From positions 1,116,001 through 1,180,000 of the forward strand of contig JAHNUO010000002.1 of NCBI GenBank assembly GCA_019787685.1: a stretch of DNA of 64,000 bases. The letters are read 5' to 3'. The notes beneath the pieces were generated by a model, which was not told where the DNA came from, ran no database searches, and saw only the letters and a program-made list of their open reading frames with translations. Of this stretch, positions 1 through 13,426 are shown piece by piece; position 1 is the stretch's first letter, and each line of letters begins with the position of its first letter. This DNA comes from Chiua virens. Lineage: Eukaryota; Basidiomycota; Agaricomycetes; Boletales; Boletaceae. The translations under genes and the position numbers were made by a program.

Positions 1-1833
1 ATCAGCCTTCCGCAGATTTGCATACTTACCGTCTTGGTGTCTATAATCGAATGCAGCTCCCCGGATCCGGAGGGAATTCTCGGAGTGATAAGATGGCTCG
101 TGCCGATCATAACCACGATCACTTTTGCCCCCAAATTTCCCTGGAGTGTCACTGAGCCGCGCGAGCAAGCTCGATCCACCATTAGTCTGCAGTGAAGATG
201 TTGGAGAGGAATGTTCGCAGCCTCCATCTCTGAACGACCCAAACTTTATCTTTCCTCGCGCGCCCTGTGGTTGGGTTTGTTGAACCACCCCTCTCCTCTT
301 CACATTCCGCATGTCATTGAACCAATCCTCGGCTTCATCCTCCTGCTCCCTAAAGCGCTTTTCTAGTCTTTCTTTATCCTTGTTTTTCCCGCGCTTGCCC
401 ACGTCCGATACAGGAGCACCCCCATCCCAATTGTCCGGTAAAGGAGGCCCATCAACTTGCCTCGGGCCGCGTTTGATAGAAACTGGCTCGGTGGCAGGAT
501 CATAAAATGGACCTGACATGACGCTGTGGGAACTGAAAGCAGAATATTCCGTAGGAAACTTCGATGGATGGGAGAGTTCATCACAGTCCTAAAGTGGCTT
601 GAGATTGAATAAAACTGGCGACATGGTGGGTTTACTCACGTCTCCCAAGTGGCCTGTGTTCGCGCAATTATAACACCACACCTCCAAGCCAATGTATCTT
701 TCGCCTCCTTCGCCAATGGCAAACGGTTTCTTTTCTTCCCGACTCTGCAAGATCATAATGCGTTCGTCATCGGTCACATACCGATATATGCGCCAGAGAG
801 TCGGACATTCCTAGGACACTATGTCAAAACGGTTCCATATCAACAATTTTTGGGAAGTAACATACATTCCTCTTGTGCTCCGTGGATCCACAGCGTTCGC
901 AATCACTGTGCGAATCAGATGGCGCCATATGGGCCGAAAAACGATTAGGGCAAGTCTAGAACAACATGATTCACTGGGAATATTGCAATGGATAAGGTAT
1001 TCATACTTTATTTATGTGCCCTTTCATGCCACAAGTGTAGCATGTCTTGCTGATCGGACAGCTTCGTGTAGAGTGCTCATCACGGGCACCACAAGTCAGG
1101 CACTGTGAAAACAAAACTTCGTGAGTAATCATGCTCATTTAAAGCGGGTCGACTCACTATTTGAATGGGACAGTCATAAGTCTTGTGATCGCCCTCCGCA
1201 CCGCAGTTCTTGCATTTAAATATCGACGGTTTTGAATTGTTAGACTCCTCCCCTTCGACTTCGAAATACCTAGCCATCCCAGGGGCCTGGAAATAGTATT
1301 TATAACATATACGGTGCAACAAACGTAATGGAACAGACCTTGCGATCCTCATAATCGAGATATTCTATATATTCATCGTCATCCGAGTCCAATTTGGGGG
1401 GTGGTATCACTTCGACGGCAACGGGTCCATCGTTGTAAAAGACTTCAACGTGAGACGGCAGTAATAATTTGGTACCATCGCTGTTAGACTTTACGGGTTG
1501 CGGACTGGGGGGATCATCCACGGTTATGGGAGCGGGTGCGTCGTCGAAAAAGAAAAGACCAGGTTCGTCAGAGGCGGACGGGGGAGTCTGCAGGGGACGA
1601 GGCGCGGAGGCATCGGGTCCGCTGAGTCTGGGAATAATTTCCTGCGAATGAGCTCTTGAGGGTCGAGTTAAAATCCAAGTAGCATCTGCAGGGAGGTCAC
1701 TGTATTGTTTCCCTTTCGTTTTCTTCCGCTTCTTGTTTTCATGTGTTCGATTGTAGCAAGTGTGCTCCGGATCAGACGAAATCTCGATGATCTCGGGTCC
1801 AGGAGATACGGTAAGGTCAATGATGTCTGCCAT
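1..1833 (-). CDS. AIR1: AIR1/AIR2-like zinc-knuckle protein, 3' end outside window
   Basis: Likely the RNA-binding zinc-knuckle subunit of the nuclear TRAMP polyadenylation/exosome-targeting complex. The start ATG (1833-1831) opens an acidic N-terminus beginning MADIIDLTVSPG. Exon 1 ends at 1339 and exon 2 starts at 1286. Successive CCHC-type knuckles follow: CKNCGAEGDHKTYDC, CLTCGARDEHSTRSC, CYTCGMKGH, CERCGSTEHKRNEC and CYNCANTGHLGDDC, the last split by an intron at about 649-600. Between the last two lies CPTLWRIYRYV, resembling the conserved linker of Air proteins. The C-terminal part is basic and disordered and contains EDEAEDWFND. A strong donor GTAAGT starts at 29, so the gene continues past the left edge. 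Family assignment rests on knuckle number and linker; another multi-knuckle protein (Gis2/CNBP type) is less likely because of the acidic N-terminus and the W-containing linker. Confidence 0.8.
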
Positions 1834-2219
1834 CTGAAGCTGAAGAGTTATGTTGAGTTGCAAGTTACGAGTATGTGAAATAGATGTGGTCATCGCGTCA
1901 CTATCGCGTGACATGTGACATGTGTCCACAAGGATCCACAATTTGTCCGCAACTTGAGCTTAAGCTTGAACAATAATTAATGGACAAATATTGGTCGTTT
2001 AACATTTAACGCTTATAGTATACTCTCCTTCCGTGCAGTCTGTTTGCCTATTCAATTTTAACACTAAATTATACAAGAGAGAAATACAGCATGGATTCTT
2101 CTTCCAAAATTACAGATTCACGCATATCCCACCAGCAGGTTGATCACTGCAGGCTCTGTATACAAAAGCCCTCGTGTCCTCTTGCCTTCATTCCAATATG
2201 CACTGCACTAGATAAAAAA
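1834..2219. other. spacer: AIR1-like promoter and CBK1-like 3' flank
   Basis: No gene is visible in these 386 bp. The part next to 1833 must act as promoter/5' leader of the zinc-knuckle gene, and the AT-rich right half as the 3' flank of the kinase gene. Repeated GTGACATGTGACATGTG at about 1909-1925 is the only striking short motif. Confidence 0.5.
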
Positions 2220-4075
<1,856 letters not shown>

Positions 4076-4539
4076 AACGACAACTTGTAATAGTGGTCAC
4101 AGTCGGACGTTGCCGTTCAAGGGTCAACGTTTCAACGCCAGTAAGTAGGTACAAGTGACAATGGCGTGCCTGATGAGTGGGTTTACCAATTTATGTAGTC
4201 GCGATGGGAACACATCAAAAGTACCTTATCGCATTCAAGGCACGTCGCATTGGGCTGTTGCCACTGAAGCTCGAATTCAATCTCACGAAAAATTATGCAC
4301 GAGAATCGGATGAGTTAGGGGCGTGTTGGGGGAATGCAGTATATACATGACAAAAAGTAGGATGACGAAACCGCGAACGTATCATACTCGGAAGAAATGC
4401 AAATGCGAAAACATCGCGTAACAGTCTAGACAGAAGGTCAACTTTTGCAGATTATCCTTGTGGCCCGACCTCTTAGAGACCCGTGCAACTGAGCACGAAA
4501 ATTGGATACGACAATCGAGTCTCGAGCATAAGCCATTCC
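4076..4539. promoter_or_regulatory. spacer with CBK1-like promoter
   Basis: 464 bp without a credible gene. It must contain the promoter of the kinase gene (right-to-left reading) and the 3' flank of the SET gene. No clear TATA box was seen. Confidence 0.4.
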
Positions 4540-6218
4540 CTACACGCCCTCGAGTCTTAGCACGGCCTCGGAGACTTTAGACTTGTCCTCGGGTTCACTG
4601 TCCGCTTCATCACCAGGACCGGCCTCCGAAGCACACCGAGAGCAAGTGCAAGCAAATCCCCATCCTCGAGCCAGTTCCATGCGTCTCCGACGACGGCAAT
4701 CCTGTGCGTTCTCACCATCATGTTGAAGGACATCGACATACGCAACGGTGACCGCTTCGCCCGCCTTGAGAGCGCGAGTGGCGATAAGGTGCATTTCGGA
4801 CGTGCCGTTGAAAAACGGTCGAGCGGATGGGTCGCATGAATGAGTGAGCTATATGTGACAAGTAAGACGTCGATATCAACTTGATATATGAGACCCGAAA
4901 AAAAAAACTCACGTAGGATGACACGAAGTAAAACCCAGCTCCAACCTGTTTTTGGGTACCATATGGCGTCCGCGTCTTCTCCACATCCTCAGGCCTCGCC
5001 GTTGGTGCGGACTACACGATTCATGTGGGCACGTGTTCGCAACCAACGAAGACATGTTTACTTACCTTATCATCCCTTCCACCCTCAAAGCAGACACCAA
5101 ACGCGTTGTACGTCATCATGCCGAGATAAGTCGAGAGCCGTTCCCCGGTCGCGAGGTGCTCTAACCCTGGTATTGCAAGTTGCAGTACGGTTTTAAACAA
5201 TTTGCCACCCTCCTCAGAAGCAGCCACGTCAAGGTAGCGCAGTCGTTCCAGATGGTCATTGAATGTATAATCACCACCATCCGTCAATACCACGCTGGGA
5301 TTGGTCAGTGGTGAGTGTCCCATGGAAGTGATCATCTGTGCCGTTTCGATGGAGACTTGGCGTGCAATAACACGTGCCATAAGCTCGGGTGCAGCTTTGC
5401 CACTCTTTTTGATGTACTCCGCAAATGCAGCTTGGGCAAGGTTTCTCTCATCCGTGGCGGGGTTAGCGGATTCCGGGATTAGGTGTTCAGGTAGAGGAGG
5501 TTCCAGCGTGAACAGAATGCCTTGCGAGTAGGTCTTGGCCTTGACCTGACAATTCTTTGAACAGTAGACCGAGTTGAAACGGTCGAAGTCAGGACGAACA
5601 ACCGTATCTCCAATGGGGCGCAAGCAGTGACTACAGTAAGTACCTGCGCCTTGAAGATCCACATCGAGAGCAGTAGCAATGGCTTCCTCCTTTAGTTTTA
5701 ACGAGTGAAGTACATCAGAACTAGGCATCACTCTAGGGCGAGCCAACACTGACCTTGTAAATAAGATCACCCGGTTCGAAATCCTTGGTGCAAACTACGA
5801 CTTTCCTGCGCATATTGGTACTGGCGGGCTGTCCATCAGTTAACTGAGGAATACCGACACTCTTAATGGCAACATTCATCTCTTTGCGGGGGAAACAGTT
5901 GTAATAACCTATTTTTTTCCACTATTCAGCTCAAAATGCTCCATTCTTCTCAACCGAAAGGCATACCTTCAGCACGAGTCTTCACCTGTAGACACGATTG
6001 TTTCAAGCGGAGGGTGATAGTTTAAGGCACCCAAATAAAAGCGACACCGGAAAACAAAAACATCCATATCAGATCATTGCACCGACAATGGGTAGGAGGG
6101 GTAAGGAGAGATTATAGGGGGATGACGAGGTCGGGGGTACATGAACGAAGGCGACTACACAGCGTACAGCAGCGTGCATTGCACGTTCAAAGTCGTGTGT
6201 AAACTGACTCATGGTCAT
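4540..6218 (-). CDS. SET-domain protein with MYND-like Cys cluster (SMYD/Set5-Set6-like)
   Basis: Likely lysine methyltransferase. The clear coding part begins at about 5998 with VKTRAEGYYNCFPRKEM and continues through the N-SET segment (DFEPGDLIYK), a MYND-like insert (YCSHCLRPI...VYCSKNC), a long helical stretch, then the SET core LTHSCDPSARPFFNG (the NHSCxPN-type motif), AGEAVTVAYVDV, and the post-SET cysteines FACTCSRC. Stop at 4540-4542. The 5' end is uncertain. One model starts at ATG 6218, overlapping the TOM20 stop as ATGA, with donor GTACGC at 6167 joined in phase to the exon at 5998. Another splices TOM20 (donor GTCACA, after ...SQEWDK) in frame to the same exon, giving a TOM20-SET fusion. 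Neither is proven. The MYND cluster looks degenerate. Confidence 0.75.
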
Positions 6219-6973
6219 AGCGCGGGCGTCTGGGAGCCTGCGTCTGTGACCTTGTCCCACTCCTGCGAGGACGCTTCTGATGGTGGGCCAGAGGGGCTCA
6301 ATTCGTCATCTTCGTCAGGAACGGAACCCGGTCCCATCCCCTGAGACGAAGGAGATGAACTCACGTCCAAGTTAACGAGTTGCATGACAAGCTGCAGCAC
6401 TGATGATTAATGTATGAAGTCACCCAACAGGACGACGACGGACCTGAAACACGGGCGCAGAAAGACTCTTTTCGTAGACCATGATCAATTCAAGTGGAGA
6501 GGGATACACCCGAATGGCGCGGTAGAAGCACAACGCCGCGGGCATGTAGAAAGCGGGACCTACAGACGGGTAATCGGTCATTACGCTGAAGGGACGGTTG
6601 AACTCGACGCACCTTTCACACTCATCGTCTCACCCATGTTGACCTGCGTCATGAAATATTGATGCCTCTCGTCGTGATCGGTGGGAATCTGTTCGTTGCG
6701 GATTTTCTCCAAAGCGCTGATGAGCTCGTTTGGATCGACACCACCGGTGCTTGCGGATGCCTCCGAAGGTGTCTGACTTTTCTCTGCGCGCTTCTTTTCC
6801 TTGCCTGAAGACAAACATTCAGAACCATGTGAGCACTAAACAAAACTGAGCATACGGAGGCGTCTGCGGAAGTTGGCGTCCGTTCTCCGCTTGTAGTCAA
6901 AGTAGACAGCATAGGCAACGAGACTTCCGACGGCAATGCCGGCGACAGTGAGCATCGTCGCTGACCTCGTCAT
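6215..6973 (-). CDS. TOM20: mitochondrial import receptor subunit TOM20 (MAS20 family)
   Basis: Outer-membrane receptor that binds mitochondrial presequences and hands them to the TOM pore. ATG at 6973-6971. The N-terminal helix (MLTVAGIAVGSLVAYAVYF) is a signal anchor followed by the family signature DYKRRTDANFRRRLR. Intron 1 follows. The cytosolic domain has a charged linker, the helix ELISALEKIRNEQIPTDHDE, QYFMTQVNMGE and the TPR-like segment AALCFYRAIRVYPSPLELI. The tail is acidic (PDEDDELSP) and ends SQTPAL at 6215. Length is about 190 residues, matching fungal Tom20. The stop TGA (6217-6215) overlaps an ATG at 6218 that may start the SET gene. It is divergent from PSY2, 406 bp away. Confidence 0.9.
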
Positions 6974-7379
6974 GATGGAGGGTATCGACGAGGGAGGAGA
7001 GAAAGAGAACGTTGTAAAATAATTATAAACGTCACCAAGTAAAAATGTCATGTACGTGACCATTATGTAATCGACAAGTCCTTCCCATAGGCTAATAATG
7101 CTGGATGCAAACCGCTGGATGCAAGCGGTACGGTACTTTAACGACGAGAGCCGCACTGCGAGCAGCGGTGGAACCGATGTGTTGCATGGTGTACGCAGTT
7201 GTAGTTGCGACGAAGGATGCAACTGGCGTTGGTCGCGGAACGTTGATGCATGTTCTCACGAGTCGTTTGAAAGGACCAAGACGACTTTGGACAAGAACTA
7301 CCTCATAAGCAGCTGTCGCGGATTCAGCAGGTGGGATCTCGCGGTCGAAAAGCACTCGGAAAGCGTCGTCTGGGTTGTC
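6974..7379. promoter_or_regulatory. divergent promoter region TOM20 / PSY2
   Basis: 406 bp between the two divergent start codons. The PSY2 reading frame stays open upstream to 7098, but this part lacks the look of the protein and is taken as leader. No clear TATA element was seen. Confidence 0.45.
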
Positions 7380-10300
7380 ATGAGCGGCGTGGATACCGCG
7401 TCATCGTCTTCTCTTACGTCCCATCACGACTCCGAACCCGACATCCTTGACCATGACCTCTTATCACCCACCCAACACTCTGTCCTGCCCACCCACGACC
7501 ATCACGTTGCCCTCGAGCTAGAGCTCGCCTGTCTCGCGCAGTCTGACACCGCTTTGGATGACCCTGCTGCTCATATGGCACTCCAACGCTCTCGTGACCA
7601 TATCTTTGGTGACATCGAACACGTTCCGGACCATGTCAAGGATGACCACATCACAATGGTCGAGGCCGTGGACCCAGCAGTCACCCAGCAAGACTCCCAG
7701 CAACACTCGCCTGAGTCTTCATTAGAGCTAAAACGTGTCAAGGTGTGCTTCTTTTCCCCTTCCCATCTCATTCCTGGCGTTATGCCCGTATCGGCCCCCG
7801 TTCTCCCATCATATCCATGACGGCAGAATCGTCATGCATGCAACGTGTTTAGCTCCCCGAGAAACCCTCCCATTTTATTCGAATTGCCGACGCGTCTCTC
7901 CTCTTCATTTGCATCCTCGCCATTTGCATGGCCTCATCAAGGGCCTGTGCTGACCGACACTTGTCATCTTCTTCAAAGGTTTACGAACTCATTGGCTCTC
8001 GATGGGTCGATCAAGGCACTGCCTACTGCGCTGGCCAGCTGGACGACGCCAACCAAGCATACCTCGTTGCCCGCTCTGAACAGGACTTTAACAAAATCAT
8101 CCTCTCAACTGCCATCCGCTCCAATGACGTATACCAGAGGCAACAAGGTATGCACGCTTCTCCATCCGTGTATTCAAGTGTTTGTGACCTAATTTTCACG
8201 TCCTCCGCACCATACCTGCCTACAGAGAGTCTGATAGTATGGACGGAACCCAATGGAGCCGACTACGCGTTAAGTTTCCAGGACGCAGAGGGATGCGCGG
8301 AGGTGTGGAACTTTATTATAGAGGTCCAACGTCACTTGAATTCCGGAGGTCAGCAGTGTTCGCCCTTAGCCCACGCTCCTTCCTTTCTCATCACTCTGAA
8401 CAACGTATATCTCATCTGATTTCACCCAGAAGATCAGGGCATTGGTTCTTCATCTCCGGGGGGTGAACACTCTGCAACTACTGTTAGTATCATCCGTACC
8501 GGTCATCTACCCACTCCTCAGCTTGGGAACATTCAAGATATCGAGGGCGCGATCAAAACGCTTTCGAGAGGTCAAGCAGTCAAAGAAAAAATATGCGAAT
8601 ACATACAACGTGAGGTAAGTCATGCCATATTGCTTCATTGTTTCTTGCTTTTCGGCCGTCATTTTGACGAGAATAACAGCACTACATCAAGGCCCTGATT
8701 GATGTCCTGAATATGGCAGAAGACCTGGAGAGCATAGACAACCTCCATGCTCTGTGCAGTCTGATGCAAACCATATGTGAGTGCGGTATTTCGTTACGCT
8801 TGCGCCATTGATATTGTTGCAGTGATGATGAATGACCATGGTATTTACGAGCATATACTCGAGGACGACATCTTTTTTGGAGTGGTTGGGATGCTCGAAT
8901 GTACGCCGCGCTCTCCTTGCATCTTTTGTGGTCTTGACTCGGCGGCATAGATGACCCAGAGTTTCCCACACACAAGGCCAACTACCGTGAATTTCTCCAT
9001 GTCAATGCACAGTTTCACCAGCCTATCGCAATACGAGATGACCTTATCCGGAAGAAGGTCCATCACACATATCGCCTCCAGTTCCTCAAAGATGTCGTAC
9101 TTGCTCGCGCTCTCGACGATTCGACATTCAATGTACTGAACTCTTGCATCATCTTTAACCAAATTGACATCATCAATCACATTCAAAATGATCCAGTCTT
9201 CCTCCACGACATAGTCAGGCTATATGTGAGCGAGGAGGTGCTTGCTGGTCCTAAGACAGGTTCGGAGGATGATGATGAAGACGAGGCGGGATCAAAGGGC
9301 CCCGGAAAGAAACTTCACGAGAAATTTCCAAATCAAGATGGAGCGCGGACGACCACGCAATTTTCGTTTGGCCCCCCAGGCGATCTTAGCACAAGTGACA
9401 TTACATTCCGTCACGAGGTTGTTGTGCTGGTTCAGCAACTCTGCGCAATGGGGAAGAATGTCCAGCTTCCTGCGCGATTGCAACTCTTTCGAACGTTGGT
9501 CGATCGAGGGATTTTATTCGCTGTCCAATGGGCATTTTCGTTACCGGAAAAGGAAGAGGCATCAAGGAGTGTGGTCAGCGCTGCAGGCGAGATCATGTCT
9601 ATCTTGCTTGATCACGACCTACATGGCGTTCGCGGACATGTGTGCAAACAGGCCACCGCTCTTGAGCGGGAGAAAGAGACCGGCCGACTGGGAGCTGACA
9701 AGGCGGAGACATTGTTGAAACTAATGTGTCGTGTCATGGTTCAGAGTCGAGACGTCGCGGTGCAGTGTCAGATTGGTGACGCATTGAAGGCCTTGTTGGA
9801 CGTTTCACAGAACATTGGCGGACCCGGTGCCACACCTGTATGTGCCCCTTGAGAGTCACCAACTTGCCGCTGACCTATGGAACCAGGCCGCAATCAGCGC
9901 AAAGATCTTGGCCCGCCCAAAAGACGACCCAGGAACAGAGAGGTTTCTAGACTACTTCTACAAGAATTGCCTAGAGCTCCTATTCAGGCCATATAATGAT
10001 ATACCAGATTTCAGGAAGCGAACAGGTATGCAATCATCTTGAGCATTAGGCACGTAAATTAAAGTGATTGTTGTAGATCCGACTTTGAAGCTCTCACGAG
10101 AGAAGACTAATCTTTTCCTATACTTATCGGACTTGCTTTGCAATTTCGCCCAACAACATGCCTTTCGAAGTCATTTCTACATGCTTTCTTCGAATATATC
10201 TGTTCGGGTCGCTGCATTACTGAATGTTCGAGATAAGCATCTTCGGCTAGGTTCGTGTTGGTTCATGAGGTTTCTACGATCTAATCCTTCCGTTATAGCC

Positions 10301-11492
10301 GCATTCCGATTCTTCCGAATATGCCTTAAAATCAACAACAAAAATTTCCTCGCTCACCTTATAAAGCTTGATGTTTTCAAGCCCATCCTGGAACTTACGC
10401 TGCAAGAGTCCCATCGAGATAGCTTGCTAAGTGCATCGTGCCAAGAGTTTTTTGAACATGTCCGACGGGTAAGTTTTATATCTCCACTGATATAATCCAC
10501 CTGATTCCAGACCTGCAGGAGAATATTAAAGATCTGGTTACGCATTGTATGACAGTGCATGGAGATGTCGTTCGTAAACTCAGCGAAACGAGGTTGGGTG
10601 GGCCACGCTTTTCTGCGTTCGTCCGTCGTTGGGAAATCAATATTGAGCCACCACCCAAGGAGGAGGTTAAAGACGATAGGTAAGTCTCTAGCACATTGCA
10701 GAACAGAATTTGCTAATTCTTTGCAGGAATTCCACCGATTCACGTCGTGCAGATCGTAGTATAGACGCCGAAGAAGAAGAATATTTCAACGGTGACGATG
10801 ACGAAGGTGATGCGGCACCTCCGTTTATCAGCTCGACAGCCGTTGCAAGTCGCGCTCCCTCGCCACTAGAAGTGATAAAACGTAGACCGCGCATCGCCGT
10901 TGCTCCGTCCAAACTCCCACGGCCGCAAGGCCTCGTCCTGCCCCGTACGCCTCCCCTTCCATCCCTCCTAGATTATGGGGATGAGGACGAGGAGGAAATC
11001 GGACCATCCTCTCCGGAAACATCCACCCGTCTCACCAAGAAAAGTTCACCCTCGCCACTTTCCCCTTCCTTGGATGTTCCGTCAAGCCCGCGACTAGCAC
11101 ATCGCCAAATTTCTCGACCGTCCTCAATCCCCCGGCGGCGCACCCACGAAGATGATGACAACGTTCTAGAATCGCTTCTGCGCCAGAAAGGCAGCACCTG
11201 TTCACCCAAGCCAAATCATAAATCCCAATTACCACCCATACGGTTATCTGAGAAGCGGCGAAGAGAAAATGACGACGACGAACAGTTGGAACGTCTCGCC
11301 AACAAACCCAAGCGGGCTGATCTCGGTAGCCAAAGAAGGGAGGAGTCGGTCGGTGGTCGTGCTGCAATGAAACCGGGCGATGACCCACCCAAACGGATGA
11401 AGGTGATGTTCCGCCCGTTAGGTGTAGCTGTCGCACAATCGACATCACCTGTTCCTCCAGATCCCGGTGCAAAAGATGGGGATACAGGGTAA
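7380..11492 (+). CDS. PSY2: PP4 regulatory subunit 3 (PSY2/SMEK)
   Basis: Regulatory subunit that directs protein phosphatase 4 to targets in DNA-damage recovery. Chosen start ATG 7380. After an acidic N-terminal extension of about 120 residues and an unusually long intron (7743-7978), the conserved PH-like/EVH1 domain reads VYELIGSRWVDQGTAYCAG...LIVWTEPNGADYALSFQ. A long helical-repeat region follows with SMEK signatures: LVRLYVSEEV-like VRLYVSEEVLAG, TERFLDYFYKNCLE, REKTNLFLYLSDLL, and INNKNFLAHLIKLDVFKPI. The tail (from about 10740) is acidic then Ser/Pro-rich and low in complexity, with basic KRRR clusters typical of nuclear SMEK tails. About nine introns; all joins tested keep frame, for example donor 9838 to the exon starting GCCGCAATC. 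Roughly 1,000 residues. Confidence 0.9.
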
Positions 11493-11749
11493 ATAAGACT
11501 TCGTTTTCGATGTATATCTTTGCGTATTCGTTTATTCACCCAATGGAACACCTCAAGTTGGGCCGCCATGTATCAACTTCAATGAGTAGCTCACACGGGA
11601 TAAAATGCTAACCTCAAAATACATACGTAATAACTGAATGCGCGTTGGTTATACATTGAAATTTGAAACATTGATTAAGGTGCATAAAAGGAACATGTGT
11701 AGTTCCATATTGAAATTCTGAGGATAGAAGGAGAGAAAAAAGGAGGAAC
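11493..11749. other. 3' flank of PSY2
   Basis: AT-rich spacer between the PSY2 stop and tRNA-Asn; nothing else recognised. Confidence 0.5.
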
Positions 11750-11833
11750 TGCCCCAGTGAGGCTCGAACTCACGACCTTCCGATGGTTATTTACATAACA
11801 GTCGGACGCTGTAACCAACTCAGCCATGGGGCA
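11750..11833 (-). tRNA. tRNA-Asn(GTT) with 11-nt intron
   Basis: On the minus strand the cloverleaf is complete: acceptor TGCCCCA/TGGGGCA, D arm GCTGAGTTGGTTACAGC, anticodon stem TCCGA/TCGGA with loop CTGTTA, T arm GTGAG/CTCAC with TTCGAGC. The anticodon is GTT. After position 37 there is an 11-nt intron (TGTAAATAACC). Length 84 = 73 + 11. Confidence 0.95.
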
Positions 11834-11927
11834 TGTATTAACAACAATATGTACTGTGGTTACCTCTCAAAATCTTATGGGGTGGGAAAATGTTTGATTA
11901 TGTTCCTAGTACTAGACGCTAAGCTTC

Positions 11928-13223
11928 TCAATCGCACCGCCCCTGCTTCAGTATTGAGACTGCACCAGCATCTTCATCCTCATCATCGTCAGTGTCATCG
12001 CCATGCTTGCCGTCCCTGTTGTGCTCCATGGCACCTTCCTTTCCTTCTCCTTGCTGGTCCTGCTGTTCACCATGACTTTCAAACTTCCTTTTGGGTATAA
12101 CAGCCCAGAAAGCTTCTTCCCAATTTCGTGTGTCAGTCCATTTCAGCAGGATTTCAAAGACCTGTTCGCACGAGGAGTATCACATAAGCCCGGTGTCAAA
12201 GGATCACAACGGCGTGGAAAGCGGGACAAAGAACATATGAGCTGACACATCTGGGTCTTCAATAAATCAAAGTGAATTGGGAAACAAACCTGGTTGACGG
12301 TGAGCACCTTGCGCGTAGCAAGTGAGATATAACGGCCAATTGGGAGGCGAGCATGACGTATTTGCGAACCGACAGCCTTGTCCAAGCACAGATTCTGTGA
12401 TTGTTTGAGCTCTCATATGTGATCGATACACATGAAGCATTCTCTTGCACTGACCTTGTAACGATTATGGTCGCATATCCCACCGATGATATAAGTTTCA
12501 CCCTCGTTGAGTTCAAGCAACTCCTCCGAAGAATCGGCTGTTAAATAAACGATCCTTTTGCGATCGACTCGAGATGGTGCCAGTGGCGGCGTTGAGCTAC
12601 CTTCAAGTTGGGTATTGGCATCTTCAGTGGGTGACTGAGCAGTTATCGTCCACAATCGGTCATAACCCTCCTCCCACCACTCCGTTCTCGACCACCGTCT
12701 GTAGCCAGCATCATTTATAGCATCTAGCCTTTGCTTGGTTCTGCCATTAAGCGAGGTGAATATTAACACCGAGAATGCGAGCGCGGCATGTCTGTTTGCA
12801 CTGTACGTATATGCCAATTGAGAAGTGAGAGAATTAATCTCCTGTTCATCGCCGATCACGCCTGGAGAAACGAGGACGAAGAGGTGAAATACGCACCTTG
12901 TCCGACATCAGGTCATCGAAACCCAGATCAACCACGACTCTTGCATTGAATATCTCCGCCTCGCTACCGGCATTTATTTTCCGTTTTTTCCGAGAGGTAT
13001 TTTCGTCGAGATCCCCCCTCCCAATCGCCTGCGCTCTTTCACGACGTTTCTTTTTCTTCGCCTCCTTTTCGCGAGCGCGTCGTTCAAGCTTAAGTTCATG
13101 GAGTCTTGCGGCTTTTGCTGCACGTTTTTGTGCCTTCTTGGAAAGAACCTGCGGGTTTGATGGTTCCGCTTCCTGTGCTGAATTCGGCTGACTGATAACA
13201 CTGTCTAGCGGGGGTGTGTCCAT
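11928..13223 (-). CDS. TRM10: tRNA (guanine-N1-)-methyltransferase TRM10
   Basis: Methylates N1 of purine 9 in tRNAs, using SAM and a SPOUT-class fold. The N-terminus is very basic (KKAQKRAAKAARLHELKLER, then KEAKKKKRRERAQ), as in other Trm10 proteins. The catalytic domain shows VVVDLGFDDLM, IVYLTADSSEELLELNEG, YIIGGICDHNRYK, and ARLPIGRYISLATRKVLTVN, all hallmark Trm10 segments. The C-terminus is acidic (HGDDTDDDEDEDAG). Introns separate LMSDK from EINSLTSQL (acceptor in GAACAG), HNRYK from NLCLDKAVG, and NQV from FEILLKWTD. The chosen start is ATG 13223 (MDTPPLDSV); the upstream frame to 13259 has no ATG. Stop at 11928. Head-to-head with the thioesterase gene. Confidence 0.92.
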
Positions 13224-13426
13224 GGATGCAGATACAGTGGCGATCTCGCACTTTGGCAAGTAAAGATAGCCGGCGGTCCGGTTTGAGCCGAGAATACTAG
13301 TCGTCGATGGGTTGCACGACCTTGACCCTTTCCGTGCTCAGGGTATCCTCTCGTTGTGGTATTTCCTGCTGTTCACCCCCACTCATTTCTCGGCAGCCGA
13401 ATTCACTTCCCCTGAACTACTAGTAC
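13224..13426. promoter_or_regulatory. divergent promoter TRM10 / acyl-protein thioesterase
   Basis: Only 203 bp separate the two start codons, so both promoters must share this stretch. It is GC-balanced with pyrimidine tracts near 13372-13385; no TATA box seen. Confidence 0.45.
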
